A stretch of DNA of 42,920 bases from Hyphomicrobiales bacterium. Its GTDB lineage: Bacteria > Pseudomonadota > Alphaproteobacteria > Rhizobiales > Aestuariivirgaceae. This document shows positions 31,860 to 40,475 of the stretch, piece after piece. Location: contig JALVSR010000044.1 of assembly GCA_027024225.1 (NCBI GenBank), positions 1-42,920 on the forward strand, in the 5' to 3' direction. A program made the position numbers and the translations under genes. The first letter of the stretch is position 1; each line of letters opens with the position of its first letter. The notes under the pieces are model-generated. The model was not told the origin of the DNA. It saw only the letters and a list, made by a program, of their open reading frames with translations, and made no database searches.

Positions 31860-32244
31860 GGCGGCAAATGAGCACGGGATGGGGCAAAATGCAATCGGCC
31901 GGGCGGAGGAGGCGGCCGAAGCCGCGGCACGGCCGCTCTCGGAGGCCGAACAGCGGCAGATCCGCGTGCTCAAGGCGGTGGTCATCGGCCTTGGCGTGCT
32001 CATCGTGGTGGGGCTCATCGCGCTGCTCACGGCGGTGGTGCTGCGCGGCGGCGGCGGCTCGCGCGCGCTGCCCGCGGAAAAGGCCATGCACGTGCCGCTG
32101 CCGAAGGGTGCGGTGGTGGAGGAGATGCAGATCAGCGGCAACACGCTGGCATTGCGGCTGAAGTTGCCGCAGGGCGGGCGCGAGGTCATCGTCATCGACG
32201 CCAAACGCGGGCATGTCATCCGCCGGGTGCGGCTGGGGCCGTGA
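31858..32244 (+). CDS. Small single-pass membrane protein (DUF6476-like)
   Basis: This 128-residue protein has a charged N-terminus ([20 protein letters not shown]), one membrane segment (about 40-62, [20 protein letters not shown]) and a periplasmic C-terminal domain. That domain is predicted to be beta-rich, with [20 protein letters not shown] and [20 protein letters not shown]. It matches a short alphaproteobacterial family next to rluD that I know only as a domain of unknown function. The ATG at 31858 has GGGAG 8 nt upstream; ATG 31879 is an alternative that would remove the overlap with rluD. Confidence 0.75.
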   Translation: MAANEHGMGQNAIGRAEEAAEAAARPLSEAEQRQIRVLKAVVIGLGVLIVVGLIALLTAVVLRGGGGSRALPAEKAMHVPLPKGAVVEEMQISGNTLALRLKLPQGGREVIVIDAKRGHVIRRVRLGP

Positions 32245-32326
32245 ACGTTGGTGTGAATTGACGCCGCCGTCACCACTGTTACCATTCCCCTGCGGGAGAA
32301 CGATGAACAAGCAGGGAGGTAACGCA

Positions 32327-32908
32327 ATGGCGAAGAAAGTCCTGATGCTGGTGGGCGATTTCGCCGAGGATTACGAAACCATGGTGCCGTTTCAGACCCT
32401 GCAGGCGGTGGGGCACCGGGTGGACGCGGTATGCCCGGACAAGAAGGCGGGCGAGCAGATAGCCACGGCCGTGCACGACTTCGAGGGACACCAGACCTAC
32501 TCGGAAAAGCCCGGGCACAACTTCACACTGAACGCCACCTTCGACGAGGTGAGAGCCGATGATTACGACGCGCTGGTCATCCCCGGCGGCCGGGCGCCTG
32601 AATATCTGCGGCTGAACCCGAAGGTGATCGAGCTGGTGCGGGCCTTTCACGAGCAGGGCAAGCCCATCGCCGCTATTTGCCACGGCGTGCAGATACTGGC
32701 GGCGGCGGATATCGTGCGCGAGCGCGAGGTTTCCTGCTACCCGGCCTGCGCGCCGGATCTGGAGGCCGCGGGCGGGAAGTATTGCGACATTCCCATCGAT
32801 AGCGCGCACGTGGATGGCAACCTGGTGACGGCCCCGGCGTGGCCGGCGCACCCGGACTGGATGGCGAAGTTCCTGGACGTGCTGGGCACGAAGATCACCT
32901 ACGCCTGA
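32327..32908 (+). CDS. DJ-1/PfpI family protein
   Basis: The 193-residue protein has the class I glutamine-amidotransferase-like fold of DJ-1/Pfp[14 protein letters not shown] at the N-terminus, [15 protein letters not shown], and the nucleophile elbow [14 protein letters not shown] with C118 and H119. Members include glyoxalases, deglycases and putative proteases; the exact activity cannot be told. The 32327 ATG has AGGGAGGT 6 nt upstream. A second in-frame ATG at 32303 with its own GGGAG would add eight residues. It is convergent with the TIGR03808 gene; a CCCGCCAC/GTGGCGGG hairpin lies between them. Confidence 0.88.
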   Translation: MAKKVLMLVGDFAEDYETMVPFQTLQAVGHRVDAVCPDKKAGEQIATAVHDFEGHQTYSEKPGHNFTLNATFDEVRADDYDALVIPGGRAPEYLRLNPKVIELVRAFHEQGKPIAAICHGVQILAAADIVREREVSCYPACAPDLEAAGGKYCDIPIDSAHVDGNLVTAPAWPAHPDWMAKFLDVLGTKITYA

Positions 32909-32932
32909 GGCTCGCGAAAGCATTTCCGCCTG

Positions 32933-32957
32933 CCCGCCACGCGTTGCGAGTGGCGGG
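32933..32957. terminator. Hairpin between convergent genes
   Basis: CCCGCCAC (32933-32940) and GTGGCGGG (32950-32957) form an 8-bp stem with a 9-nt loop. No T-run follows on the plus strand, so termination is possible but not assured. Confidence 0.4.
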
Positions 32958-32974
32958 TGTGTGCGGCGCTTTCT

Positions 32975-34483
32975 TCAGCGCCGCGAGACGGCGTTGGCGT
33001 GCAGCATCAGGAATGGTGGGCGCTTTTTCTTGTCGCGGCCCAGCAGGTCGCCGGTGATGCGCTCGTCGTGATCAAAGCCGGCCACCGCAAAGCGCACGCG
33101 GTCGAAGCTGTTGGCGGCCACCACGATGTTCTTCGCGCCTTTCACGAAGGACACCGCCGCGCCGACTGGGCAGTCGCGCACCACGTTGCCGGTGGCCACC
33201 AGGTTGCGGGCGGAACGGCCCCAGCCCAGCAACAGGCCATACTTGCGCGCGCTCTCTATCACGTTGCCGGTGATGGCCACCTCCGCCTCGGCCTGGATGC
33301 CGAAGCCCTCTTCACCCGGCTGGCCGCGTTTTGGCACCATGTCGCGGATGACATTGCCCGAAACGGTGGCCATGCGCCCGGTGTTGCCGCCTTCCCAGTT
33401 GGTGATGGTGATGCCGGATACGGCGTGCTCGATGAGGTTGTCCGCCACGATCGCCTTGAAGAAGGCGAACTCGACGAAAATGGCCACCTCGCCAAAGTGG
33501 CGGCAGATGTTGCGCGCGACGATGCAGCCATCGCCGCCATCCACCCGCACCGCCGTGTAGGCGCACTTCGAGATGTCGTTGTCCACCACGCGCACGTGCG
33601 CGGCGCGGAAGACGTTCACGCCATTGCCAAATTCACCATCGCCACCGGAATCGATGCGGATGTGGCGGATGCGGTTCATGGCCACCAGTGCGCCGTCGCG
33701 GCGTTTCTTTGACTGCCAGACCATGATGCCGTTGTTGCCGCAGTGGCTGATGTCGTTGCGGATGATCTCCATGTCCTGGCAGTCCAGCGCAAAGATGGCG
33801 GCATCGGCGATGTTCGCGAAGGTGCTGGCCTCCACGCGGCCCTTGCAGCCGGCCAGGGCCAGGCCCATGCCGCCGGAGCCGTTTATGACGCAGCCGCTGA
33901 TGTGCACGTCGTCGACACCTTCCAGCAGCACCACCCCCTCCGATTCAGCATCATCGGGGCCGCCCACGGTGTTGAGCTGGGCGGAGCCGTCGATGCGCAC
34001 GCCAAACATGTGGGCCCGCGGACCGCGAATGGTGAGCATGCGCCTGGCGCCGGGGCGGCAAGTCAGGCGCGCGCCGGGCATGCCGATGATGCTGACCGGC
34101 GCGTTCACCTCCACCTCGCCAATGACGATCTCGCCCGGCGGCAGGCGCAGCGCCCGGCCCATGCTCGCGGCGCGGGAGAGCGCCTCGGCGAAGGCGCTGG
34201 ACTGGTCGGCCGGGCTGGAGGGCACAAGGCCCAGTTCGGTGGCGGGGATGCCCCTTTCGCAGGGGGGAGGGCAGGCATTTTTCGCGCCTACGGATGTGGC
34301 GGAAGCGTTGGCCGGGGGCATGGCGCCCGCCGGGGAAGCGCCCATGGCCAGCCCGGCCATGCCCGCCAGCGCCGCCAGGGCCTGGCGGCGGCTTGGCAGG
34401 TCGGAAGAGGTGTCTCGTTCCGCAATCTTGTCCGGCGCATCCACGGGACCGGTCCGTGCCGTTTCGGGGCACTTTTTGCTCAT
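32975..34483 (-). CDS. TIGR03808-type Tat-exported parallel beta-helix protein
   Basis: The 502-residue protein has a twin-arginine-type signal (SRRQALAALAGMAGLAM, about residues 31-47) and then a right-handed beta-helix typical of pectate-lyase-like folds. Repeated rungs of the type HISGCVINGSGGMGLALAGC, EIIRNDISHCGNNGIMVW and RVVDNDISKCAYTAVRV cover about 170-450. It matches the alphaproteobacterial family of twin-arginine-translocated repeat proteins of unknown function. No pectinase catalytic residues can be assigned. The ATG at 34483 has AAGGAG 8 nt upstream. It is expected in the periplasm, possibly binding a polysaccharide. It is divergent from the small membrane protein gene at 34742. 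Confidence 0.85.
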   Translation of the reverse strand: MSKKCPETARTGPVDAPDKIAERDTSSDLPSRRQALAALAGMAGLAMGASPAGAMPPANASATSVGAKNACPPPCERGIPATELGLVPSSPADQSSAFAEALSRAASMGRALRLPPGEIVIGEVEVNAPVSIIGMPGARLTCRPGARRMLTIRGPRAHMFGVRIDGSAQLNTVGGPDDAESEGVVLLEGVDDVHISGCVINGSGGMGLALAGCKGRVEASTFANIADAAIFALDCQDMEIIRNDISHCGNNGIMVWQSKKRRDGALVAMNRIRHIRIDSGGDGEFGNGVNVFRAAHVRVVDNDISKCAYTAVRVDGGDGCIVARNICRHFGEVAIFVEFAFFKAIVADNLIEHAVSGITITNWEGGNTGRMATVSGNVIRDMVPKRGQPGEEGFGIQAEAEVAITGNVIESARKYGLLLGWGRSARNLVATGNVVRDCPVGAAVSFVKGAKNIVVAANSFDRVRFAVAGFDHDERITGDLLGRDKKKRPPFLMLHANAVSRR

Positions 34484-34741
34484 TTCATCATCTCCTTGTC
34501 GCTTGGGCGGGAAAACTGCAAGTTGCGTGCCGATGCGCGCTTGTGTCGCAAGCGGGTGCGGCGAGCGTTTGACAAAAGTCAAGGCGGGAAAGAGGGGGGC
34601 GGGTTCCAGTTTCGGGCGAGACGATTTGCGGCATTGAAGAGGGGGTAGGGCAAGAGCCATATTCATTGATGCTGAAGGCTGTGAATGTGGTTCTGGCCAT
34701 CCAGGTATTAGCCAAACTCTTGCGGAGGGAAGGAGACAGCC

Positions 34742-34945
34742 ATGCTCAAGATGTTCCTGATCATTTACATCCTCGCCGGGCCCACGCTGGCGGGTATCAT
34801 GATGACGGTGGCGCTGGCCGCGAGGATGGATAATGCGACCATGCTTTGGCTTACCGCCGCGGGCGCCGTGATTGCCATTCCCATCGCCTGGGTGGTGGCG
34901 AAGATGATCGTGGACAGGACCGGTTGGGGACAGAGAAACGCTTGA
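34742..34945 (+). CDS. Small two-pass membrane protein of unknown function
   Basis: This 67-residue protein has two hydrophobic segments (MFLIIYILAGPTLAGIMMTV at about 4-23 and LTAAGAVIAIPIAWVVAKMI at about 37-56) and a short polar tail. AAGGAG lies 9 nt before the ATG. Similar tiny proteins occur in many alphaproteobacteria, sometimes mislabelled as CTP synthetase; I do not know the function. It is followed by an imperfect hairpin at 35011-35034 that may end its transcript. Confidence 0.8.
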   Translation: MLKMFLIIYILAGPTLAGIMMTVALAARMDNATMLWLTAAGAVIAIPIAWVVAKMIVDRTGWGQRNA

Positions 34946-35010
34946 ACCCATGTGGGCTTGAGCAGCACGGGATTCATATCGGAATCACCCGCACGGTATG
35001 AATGAAAAGG

Positions 35011-35047
35011 GGAGCCGGGCTTGCGCCCAGCTCCTCTTGTGTCTTTT
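35011..35047 (+). terminator. Candidate terminator of the small membrane gene
   Basis: GGAGC-C-GGGC and GCCC-A-GCTCC form a stem with one mismatch around TTGC (35011-35034), followed by TCTTGTGTCTTTT. The broken T-run makes it moderate. Confidence 0.5.
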
Positions 35048-35129
35048 CGGAGGGCCGGTAAGCGAAAGGATGTCCTTCTCCACCGAGCCCATGTGCCGGG
35101 TGGGGTCGCGTGAGGCCCCTCCTTTTACC

Positions 35130-35414
35130 CTACATGTCTTTCGTGCTGGTCTTGCCGTTCTTCAGGCTCGCCACCTCCGCCTCCAGCGCGGCCACTTTCT
35201 CTTTCAGCTCTTCCACTTCCTGCCGCGCCTTGGAGGCCATGTCCTTCACCACCTCCAGTTCCTCGCGCTTGACCAGTTCCATGTCGCTGATAAGCCGGTC
35301 GAGCTGGCTCTTGATGAGGCTGTCGATTTCATCACGCAGGCCCTGGGCCATGCCGGCGGCGCCGGAGAGCAGCTTGGCCACCTCGTCGAAAATCTTCGTG
35401 CCGGTAGAAGTCAT
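35130..35414 (-). CDS. ubiK: Ubiquinone biosynthesis accessory factor UbiK
   Basis: This 94-residue protein of the BMFP/DUF526 family has a short amphipathic N-terminal helix (IFDEVAKLLSGAAGMAQGLR) and a C-terminal coiled coil with leucine heptads (EELKEKVAALEAEVASLK). UbiK helps the aerobic ubiquinone complex by binding UbiJ and lipids; its trimeric coiled coil also fuses membranes in vitro. GGAGG lies 9 nt before the ATG at 35414. It is followed downstream by the end of the small-membrane-gene region and preceded by the desaturase gene on the same strand, 64 nt away. Confidence 0.88.
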   Translation of the reverse strand: MTSTGTKIFDEVAKLLSGAAGMAQGLRDEIDSLIKSQLDRLISDMELVKREELEVVKDMASKARQEVEELKEKVAALEAEVASLKNGKTSTKDM

Positions 35415-35478
35415 CTGGCAAAGCCTCCAATGCGAGTTGCAGTTCTGCTGCGTAATCTACGCGCCACCTGTAGCTTGT

Positions 35479-36519
35479 TCAAGGCGCGCCGCTGCGCCTC
35501 TTTTCCCGTGCTTCCCGCCATATCTGCACCAGCGCCAGGCGCAGGCTGGGCCGCGTCATGCGGGCGTAGGCCTCGGGAAAGCGCGCCTTCAGTATGCGGT
35601 GCGCTTCGCCCAGATTGTGATAGGGCATGGACGGAAACAGGTGGTGCGTGGCGTGATAGCGCAGGCCCACCGGCGCCCAGAGAGTGGTGAAAAACGGGTG
35701 TCCCGGCACGTCCACCGAATCAAGGAATTGTTCCTCGCGGCTCATGACATGTTCCGGCGGGTTGCGGTAGGCATGCGCGGCCAGGGTGCGCAGGCCGTTG
35801 AGGAAAAACACGATGACCGCCGTGGCATACCATACAGCCAGCGCCTTCGCGGGCAGCACTCCCTGCCATATCATCAGCAATACCAGCCACGCCCACAGGG
35901 TGGCCGCCACTTCCTGCACGCGCCAGTTGGGATCGGAGCGGATGGCATGTTTCGGGCGCACGTAGGCCGGGTCGATGACCAGCGATGACGCCCGAGCCCA
36001 CACGATGGGCCTGAGCGGCGGAATGACCCAGGAAAGCGGCGCCAGCACCAGGAAGCGAATGGCAAACAACAGCGGAACGAGCAGGGCGGAGAGCAGGAAG
36101 ACAATCATCTCCAGCGGCCGGTGCAGCGCGAAGGGAACGTATTCGCCGTCCGCCCCGGTGCCATAGACATCCGGCTTGTGATGATCGTTGTGCACGCCGT
36201 CATACATGAAGGAGGGCACCAGCAGGGGGATGCCGATGAGGGCGTTCCAGGCAAGTCGGAACAATGGAAACTCGTCTGGCCGGAAGTGACTCAGCTCGTG
36301 TATGAAAATGGCCGCACGGTAAAATGCCAGGGCGGTCACCATCAGCGCCAGGAAAAAGCCCGGAGACGGAAACGGCGCCATGACCGCCAGATAGAACCCG
36401 CCCCAGCCCAGCGCGGTGGAAAACAGGAAGTCCGCCCAGTAGATATGGGCGTCTCGCCGCATCAGGTGCGCCACCAGGCGCCGTGCCTCGCGGATGGAAA
36501 TCAGCTCACGCTCGTTCAT
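35479..36519 (-). CDS. Membrane fatty acid desaturase
   Basis: The 346-residue integral membrane di-iron enzyme carries the three histidine boxes: HELSHF (HxxxH), HNDHHKPDVYG (HxxHH) and RYHATHHLFPSMPYH (HxxHH). Several hydrophobic segments lie between them, the first around 35-70. This places it with acyl-lipid or acyl-CoA desaturases/hydroxylases (FA_desaturase family); position of the double bond and substrate cannot be told. The start ATG at 36519 has AGGGAG 6 nt upstream, and this ribosome site is present twice in tandem (GGCGACAGGGAGATG and a GCGACGGGGAGATGA copy farther out). In context it could remodel membrane lipids. Confidence 0.9.
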   Translation of the reverse strand: MNERELISIREARRLVAHLMRRDAHIYWADFLFSTALGWGGFYLAVMAPFPSPGFFLALMVTALAFYRAAIFIHELSHFRPDEFPLFRLAWNALIGIPLLVPSFMYDGVHNDHHKPDVYGTGADGEYVPFALHRPLEMIVFLLSALLVPLLFAIRFLVLAPLSWVIPPLRPIVWARASSLVIDPAYVRPKHAIRSDPNWRVQEVAATLWAWLVLLMIWQGVLPAKALAVWYATAVIVFFLNGLRTLAAHAYRNPPEHVMSREEQFLDSVDVPGHPFFTTLWAPVGLRYHATHHLFPSMPYHNLGEAHRILKARFPEAYARMTRPSLRLALVQIWREAREKRRSGAP

Positions 36520-36679
36520 TGCATCTCCCTGTCGCCAATCATCTCCCCGTCGCCAGGTGGCAAAATCGTTGGCAGTCGCGCGTTTTCATGGAAACAATAG
36601 ATAGGCCCTGTTCCGAGACATGGCAAACGGTGGTAACACCACCCTTGACCTGACAGAGTGGATGCGGCACGGCTGAGCC

Positions 36680-37528
36680 ATGGTGGAGCTTGCCGCGATT
36701 CCCTTCCCTGCGTTCGACCCGGTGGCCATTCGCATCGGTCCGTTGGCCGTACGCTGGTATGCGCTGGCCTACATCGTGGGCTTGCTGCTGGCGGTGTTTT
36801 ACGCCAAGTGGCTGTTGCGGCAGGAGCGCTTCTTCGCGCCGGGCAAGCCCTTCATGAACCCTGAGGCCATGGACGATTACATGCTGTGGGCCATGCTGGG
36901 CGTGGTACTGGGCGGGCGGCTGGGTTACGTGCTGTTCTATGCGCCGGCACATTTTCTCGCGCACCCGGCGGACATCGTGAAGGTGTGGCAGGGGGGCATG
37001 TCGTTTCATGGCGGCTTTCTGGGGGTCATGCTGGCCACGTGGTGGTTCGCGCGGCGGCGCGGCATCCCCTTCTGGCGCATGATGGACGTCATCGCCGCGG
37101 CCACGCCCATCGGCCTGCTGCTGGGGCGCATCGCCAATTTCATCAACGGCGAGCTGTGGGGGCGGGTGGCGGATGTGCCCTGGGCCATCGTCTTTCCAAA
37201 GGCGGGCCCGGAACCACGCCACCCCAGCCAGCTTTACGAGGCGGCGCTTGAGGGCGTGGTGCTGTTCGCGGCGTTGCACGTGCTGGTGCGGCGCGGGGCC
37301 TTGCGCCGGCCGGGGCTGGTGGCGGGCGCCTTCGCCCTGGGCTACGGCGCGGCGCGCTTCTTGGTGGAGTTCTTCCGCGAGCCGGATCGGCACCTGGGCT
37401 ATCTCTGCTGTGGCTGGATGACCATGGGCATGGTGTTGTCCGTGCCGCTGATGCTCATCGGGCTGTGGCTCATCGCGCAGGCCATGCGGCGGAAGCCGGT
37501 GGCGGAAGGCGGGGCCGGGGCGGCATGA
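36680..37528 (+). CDS. lgt: Phosphatidylglycerol-prolipoprotein diacylglyceryl transferase
   Basis: The 282-residue membrane protein attaches diacylglycerol from phosphatidylglycerol to the lipobox cysteine of prolipoproteins. The catalytic pattern is present: [23 protein letters not shown] (conserved histidine), [14 protein letters not shown] (Lgt signature) and HPSQLYEA. About seven hydrophobic segments are seen. No strong ribosome site precedes ATG 36680. It overlaps the methyltransferase gene by ATGA; lgt, a MidA-like gene and pgeF is an order met in other alphaproteobacteria. Confidence 0.95.
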   Translation: MVELAAIPFPAFDPVAIRIGPLAVRWYALAYIVGLLLAVFYAKWLLRQERFFAPGKPFMNPEAMDDYMLWAMLGVVLGGRLGYVLFYAPAHFLAHPADIVKVWQGGMSFHGGFLGVMLATWWFARRRGIPFWRMMDVIAAATPIGLLLGRIANFINGELWGRVADVPWAIVFPKAGPEPRHPSQLYEAALEGVVLFAALHVLVRRGALRRPGLVAGAFALGYGAARFLVEFFREPDRHLGYLCCGWMTMGMVLSVPLMLIGLWLIAQAMRRKPVAEGGAGAA

Positions 37529-38643
37529 CGGACACGGGCGGGCAGACGCCGCTGGAACGCCTCATCCGCTGGCGCATTGCGCAAGAGGGCGGCTTGAGCG
37601 TGGCGGAGTACATGCACTTGTGCCTGTCGCACCCGGAACACGGCTATTACACCACGCGCCAGCCATTTGGCGCTTCGGGCGATTTCATTACCGCGCCGGA
37701 GGCCTCGCAGATGTTCGGCGAGCTTGTCGGCGCATGGGCGGCGGCCTGCTGGCAGCGGATGGGCGGGCCGAGACGATTGCACCTCGTCGAACTGGGGCCG
37801 GGCAGGGGATTGCTGATGCAGGACCTGCTGCGTGCGGCCAGGAGCTGGCCGGAATTTCACCGAACGCTCACGGTGCACATGGTGGAAATTTCGCCGCACC
37901 TGAGGGCGGAGCAGAAGGAGCGGCTGGCAAATGCGGGCATCGATGTGCGCTGGCATGAGCGCATGCCGGAGGCGGAAGAGCTGGGCGGCGATGGACCGGT
38001 CATTGTCATCGCCAACGAATTCTTCGACGCTCTGCCGGTGCATCATTACGAGCGCACGAAAGACGGCTGGCGGGAGCGGCTGGTGGTCATCGGGGATAAT
38101 GGCCGGCTCGCCTTCGCACCGGTGGGGAAACCGCTGGAGAACCTGCCCGAATGGGCGGTGGACGTGCCGGTGGGCGGCGTCATCGAGCTTTCGCCGGAGC
38201 GGGCGGACATGGCGCGGGGGCTTGCCCGGCTGATTGCCGCGCGGGGTGGGGTGGCGCTGGTTTTCGACTATGGGCATGTGCGGCCGGGTGCGGGCGAAAC
38301 CTTGCAGGCGCTGCATCGGCACGAGCGGGTGGACGTGTTTTTCCGCCCCGGGGAGGCCGATATCACGGCGCATGTGGATTTCGCCGCGCTGGCCGATGCC
38401 TTTCGCGAAGGCGGGCTGGTGGCGCCGGCGCCAATGGTGCAGGGGGCGTTTCTGCTCGCACTGGGGCTTCAGCAGCGTTTGCGCGCGTTGCTGGCAAGGG
38501 CGAACGATGCGCAGGCGGCGCGCCTGGTGCGCGGGGCGGAACGCATCGCGGGCAGGGAGCAGATGGGCGGCCTGTTCAAGGTCTTGTGCGCGCATCATTC
38601 CGGCATGTCCACGCCGGTGCCCTTTTCGCCCGCCGGAGCTTGA
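37525..38643 (+). CDS. MidA/NDUFAF7-family SAM-dependent methyltransferase
   Basis: This 372-residue protein shows the family opening [40 protein letters not shown], and the SAM-binding [26 protein letters not shown] and [17 protein letters not shown] follow later. Its mitochondrial relative NDUFAF7 dimethylates an arginine of the complex I subunit NDUFS2, so a role in NADH dehydrogenase assembly is a fair inference. It is translationally coupled to lgt (ATGA). A palindromic repeat element and an 18-bp tandem array separate it from pgeF. Confidence 0.9.
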   Translation: MTDTGGQTPLERLIRWRIAQEGGLSVAEYMHLCLSHPEHGYYTTRQPFGASGDFITAPEASQMFGELVGAWAAACWQRMGGPRRLHLVELGPGRGLLMQDLLRAARSWPEFHRTLTVHMVEISPHLRAEQKERLANAGIDVRWHERMPEAEELGGDGPVIVIANEFFDALPVHHYERTKDGWRERLVVIGDNGRLAFAPVGKPLENLPEWAVDVPVGGVIELSPERADMARGLARLIAARGGVALVFDYGHVRPGAGETLQALHRHERVDVFFRPGEADITAHVDFAALADAFREGGLVAPAPMVQGAFLLALGLQQRLRALLARANDAQAARLVRGAERIAGREQMGGLFKVLCAHHSGMSTPVPFSPAGA

Positions 38644-38701
38644 ACGAAGTGTGCCTTGATTGCGCCACGGCCCTTGCGCAACATGGCGCGCATGCGGGAT
38701 T

Positions 38702-38784
38702 CGTCACCCCCGGCGCAAGCCGGGGTCTCGTGTCACGGACTCATGTGCCAGCTGCAGGAGATTCCGGCTTTCGCCGGAATGACG
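38702..38784. repeat. REP/MITE-like palindromic interspersed element
   Basis: Terminal CGTCA (38702-38706) and TGACG (38780-38784) flank two hairpins. One has ACCCC(C)GGC-GCAA-GCCGGGGT near 38706-38726; the other is the perfect ATTCCGGC-TTTC-GCCGGAAT at 38761-38780. This is the double-hairpin family dispersed in many proteobacterial genomes that translates as ...PAFAGMT.... It sits inside an operon. Confidence 0.75.
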
Positions 38785-38877
38785 AGAAAGGCCGCAATGA
38801 CGAGAAAGGCCGCAATGACGAGAAAGGCCGCAATGACGAGAAAGGCCGCAATGACGAGAAAGGCCGCAATGACGAGG
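38781..38877. repeat. 18-bp tandem repeat (five copies plus partial)
   Basis: The unit GACGAGAAAGGCCGCAAT occurs head to tail at 38781, 38799, 38817, 38835 and 38853 without change, followed by GACGAGG. The array starts within the end of the palindromic element and stops 14-18 nt before pgeF. In the pgeF frame it would read as (RNDEKG)n, uninterrupted by stops. Confidence 0.95.
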
Positions 38878-38894
38878 AAGCACCGGAGAAAGCG

Positions 38895-39677
38895 ATGGCC
38901 CAATTCCTGACCCACGAAGCCTTGCAGACGCTGGCGAGCGGCGGCGTGCGTCATGGCTTCTTCACGCGCCGGGGCGGGGTGTCGGAGGGCATTTACGCGG
39001 CGCTGAACACCGGCCTGGGGTCGCGCGATGATGTGGCCAACGTGCGCGAAAACCGTAGGCGGGCCATGGCCGCGCTGGGGGCGGAACGCCTGGCCACGCC
39101 GTATCAGCGCCACACGGACATCTGCGCCGTCATCGAGGACGTGAACGACTGGACATCCGACAATCCGCCGGTGGCGGATGCCATCGCCACGAACGTGGAA
39201 GGTCTGATGGTGGCCGTGAACACGGCGGATTGCGGTCCCATCCTGTTTGCCGATGCGAAGGCGCGCGTGGTGGCCGCCGCGCACGCGGGCTGGCGCGGGG
39301 CCATTGGCGGGGTGCTGGAATCCACCATCGAGGCCATGGAGGCGCTGGGGGCGCAGCGCAAAAATGTCGTCGCCGTGGTGGGACCGTGCATATCGCGGCG
39401 GGCCTACGAAGTGGACGAGGCCTTTCGCCAGCGCTTTCTGGAAGAGAGCGCGGAAAACGCGCGGTTTTTCGCGCCCGGCGAAAGGGCGGGGCACGTGATG
39501 TTCGATTTGCCGGGTTACGTTGCGCGGCGGCTGCGACGGGCGGGGCTGGGTGAGGTGCATGATGTGGCCCGCTGCACGCATGGAGAGGAAGAACTGTTCT
39601 TTTCCTTCCGCCGCACGTGCCAGCGTGGCGAGCCGGACTATGGCCGGCAGCTTTCCGCCATCATGCTGATGCCGTGA
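38895..39677 (+). CDS. pgeF: Peptidoglycan editing factor PgeF (YfiH/laccase-domain)
   Basis: The 260-residue protein belongs to the YfiH/LACC1 family. PgeF hydrolyses mis-incorporated muropeptide precursors, and relatives act as purine nucleoside phosphorylases. The zinc-site residues are in VNTADCGPILF, VAAAHAGWRGAIGG and VARCTHGEEELFFSFRR; RHGFFTRRGGVSEG opens the domain. The ATG at 38895 has GGAG 7 nt upstream. The frame is open through the upstream 18-bp array, but no start codon with a ribosome site supports an extended form. It is followed after 7 nt by a lipoprotein gene. Confidence 0.93.
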   Translation: MAQFLTHEALQTLASGGVRHGFFTRRGGVSEGIYAALNTGLGSRDDVANVRENRRRAMAALGAERLATPYQRHTDICAVIEDVNDWTSDNPPVADAIATNVEGLMVAVNTADCGPILFADAKARVVAAAHAGWRGAIGGVLESTIEAMEALGAQRKNVVAVVGPCISRRAYEVDEAFRQRFLEESAENARFFAPGERAGHVMFDLPGYVARRLRRAGLGEVHDVARCTHGEEELFFSFRRTCQRGEPDYGRQLSAIMLMP

Positions 39678-39684
39678 CGTGGCG

Positions 39685-40407
39685 ATGCGCAGCGAATGGA
39701 CATACGGGCCTTCGGGTCTGTCCATGGCCTTGCTGTTGGCGGCCTGTGCACCCGATCCGTCCATGCTGGAGCCCGCGCCGACGCGGGTGGAGCCGCCGCC
39801 GCAGCACGTGTTCGTCAAGCCCGGGCCGAAAGCGGAGGAGGAACTGGATCCGGATCTGTTCGCCGGTCTGCCGCCACGGGCGCGGGCCGAGCTGGGGCTG
39901 GAGAACAAGGCCCGTGCATCGGCCCTGACTGACCGCGAACCTGGCGAAACGAATGCCCGGAAAGATGCCCGGGAGAAGGCGGCCGCAAAAGGGCGCGGCG
40001 CGAAAAAAGCAGGTGACAAGAAAGGCGGGGTGCGCATTTCTTCCGTTGCCGTGCTGGGTGTGACCGGCGCGCCGGGCAAGGGCAACGTGGAATTGGCGCG
40101 TGCGCTCAGGCTGGTGTTGCGCAAGGCGGGCTGGCCGGTGACCACGCGCAAGAAGGCGGATGCCATGTGGGTGACGGGACGCGTGGAGATGGGGCCGAAG
40201 ACACCGCGAGGGCAGCGCGTGCGGCTGAAATGGACGGTGCGCGCGCCCAATGGGCGGTTGCTGGGGGTGATCAATCAGAGCAACGTGGTGCCCTCCGGCA
40301 CCCTCGACAAGGGCTTCGGCGCCGATGCCCTGCCCGCGGCGCAGGGCGCGGCGGAAGGCATTTTCAAGATCGTGCGGCAGCTGCAGGCCTCCAGCCGTGG
40401 CCGATAG
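39685..40407 (+). CDS. Hypothetical lipoprotein, lysine- and alanine-rich
   Basis: The 240-residue protein has a lipoprotein signal: LSMALLLAACAPDPSML with lipobox LAAC around residue 21, after which a proline-rich linker follows. Residues about 75-115 are highly charged (Lys, Arg, Glu, Ala). The C-terminal part (about 120-235) looks folded, with SSVAVLGVTGAPGKGNVELA, RALRLVLRKAGWPVTT, and a strand set such as RLKWTVRAPNGRLLG. I do not recognise the domain. It follows pgeF by 7 nt and is probably in the same operon; Lgt encoded upstream would lipidate it. A GTG at 39679 is an alternative start. Confidence 0.75.
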   Translation: MRSEWTYGPSGLSMALLLAACAPDPSMLEPAPTRVEPPPQHVFVKPGPKAEEELDPDLFAGLPPRARAELGLENKARASALTDREPGETNARKDAREKAAAKGRGAKKAGDKKGGVRISSVAVLGVTGAPGKGNVELARALRLVLRKAGWPVTTRKKADAMWVTGRVEMGPKTPRGQRVRLKWTVRAPNGRLLGVINQSNVVPSGTLDKGFGADALPAAQGAAEGIFKIVRQLQASSRGR

Positions 40408-40428
40408 CGTCGCATGCGCGAGCCCGGC

Positions 40429-40475
40429 AGCGGCCGGTCCGGGGGGCTTTCTTATTGGCCCGGCCGCTTAGGCGA
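40429..40475. terminator. Hairpin between convergent lipoprotein and ettA genes
   Basis: AGCGGCCGG (40429-40437) and CCGGCCGCT (40460-40468) can pair across 22 nt that include GGGGGGCTTTCTTATT. The long loop weakens the case; it may serve both directions. Confidence 0.4.

Noticed and set aside
38781-38877. CRISPR array or extended PgeF N-terminus
   Set aside because: The 18-bp units have no spacers. An extended PgeF would need a start upstream with no ribosome site, while ATG 38895 has a good one.
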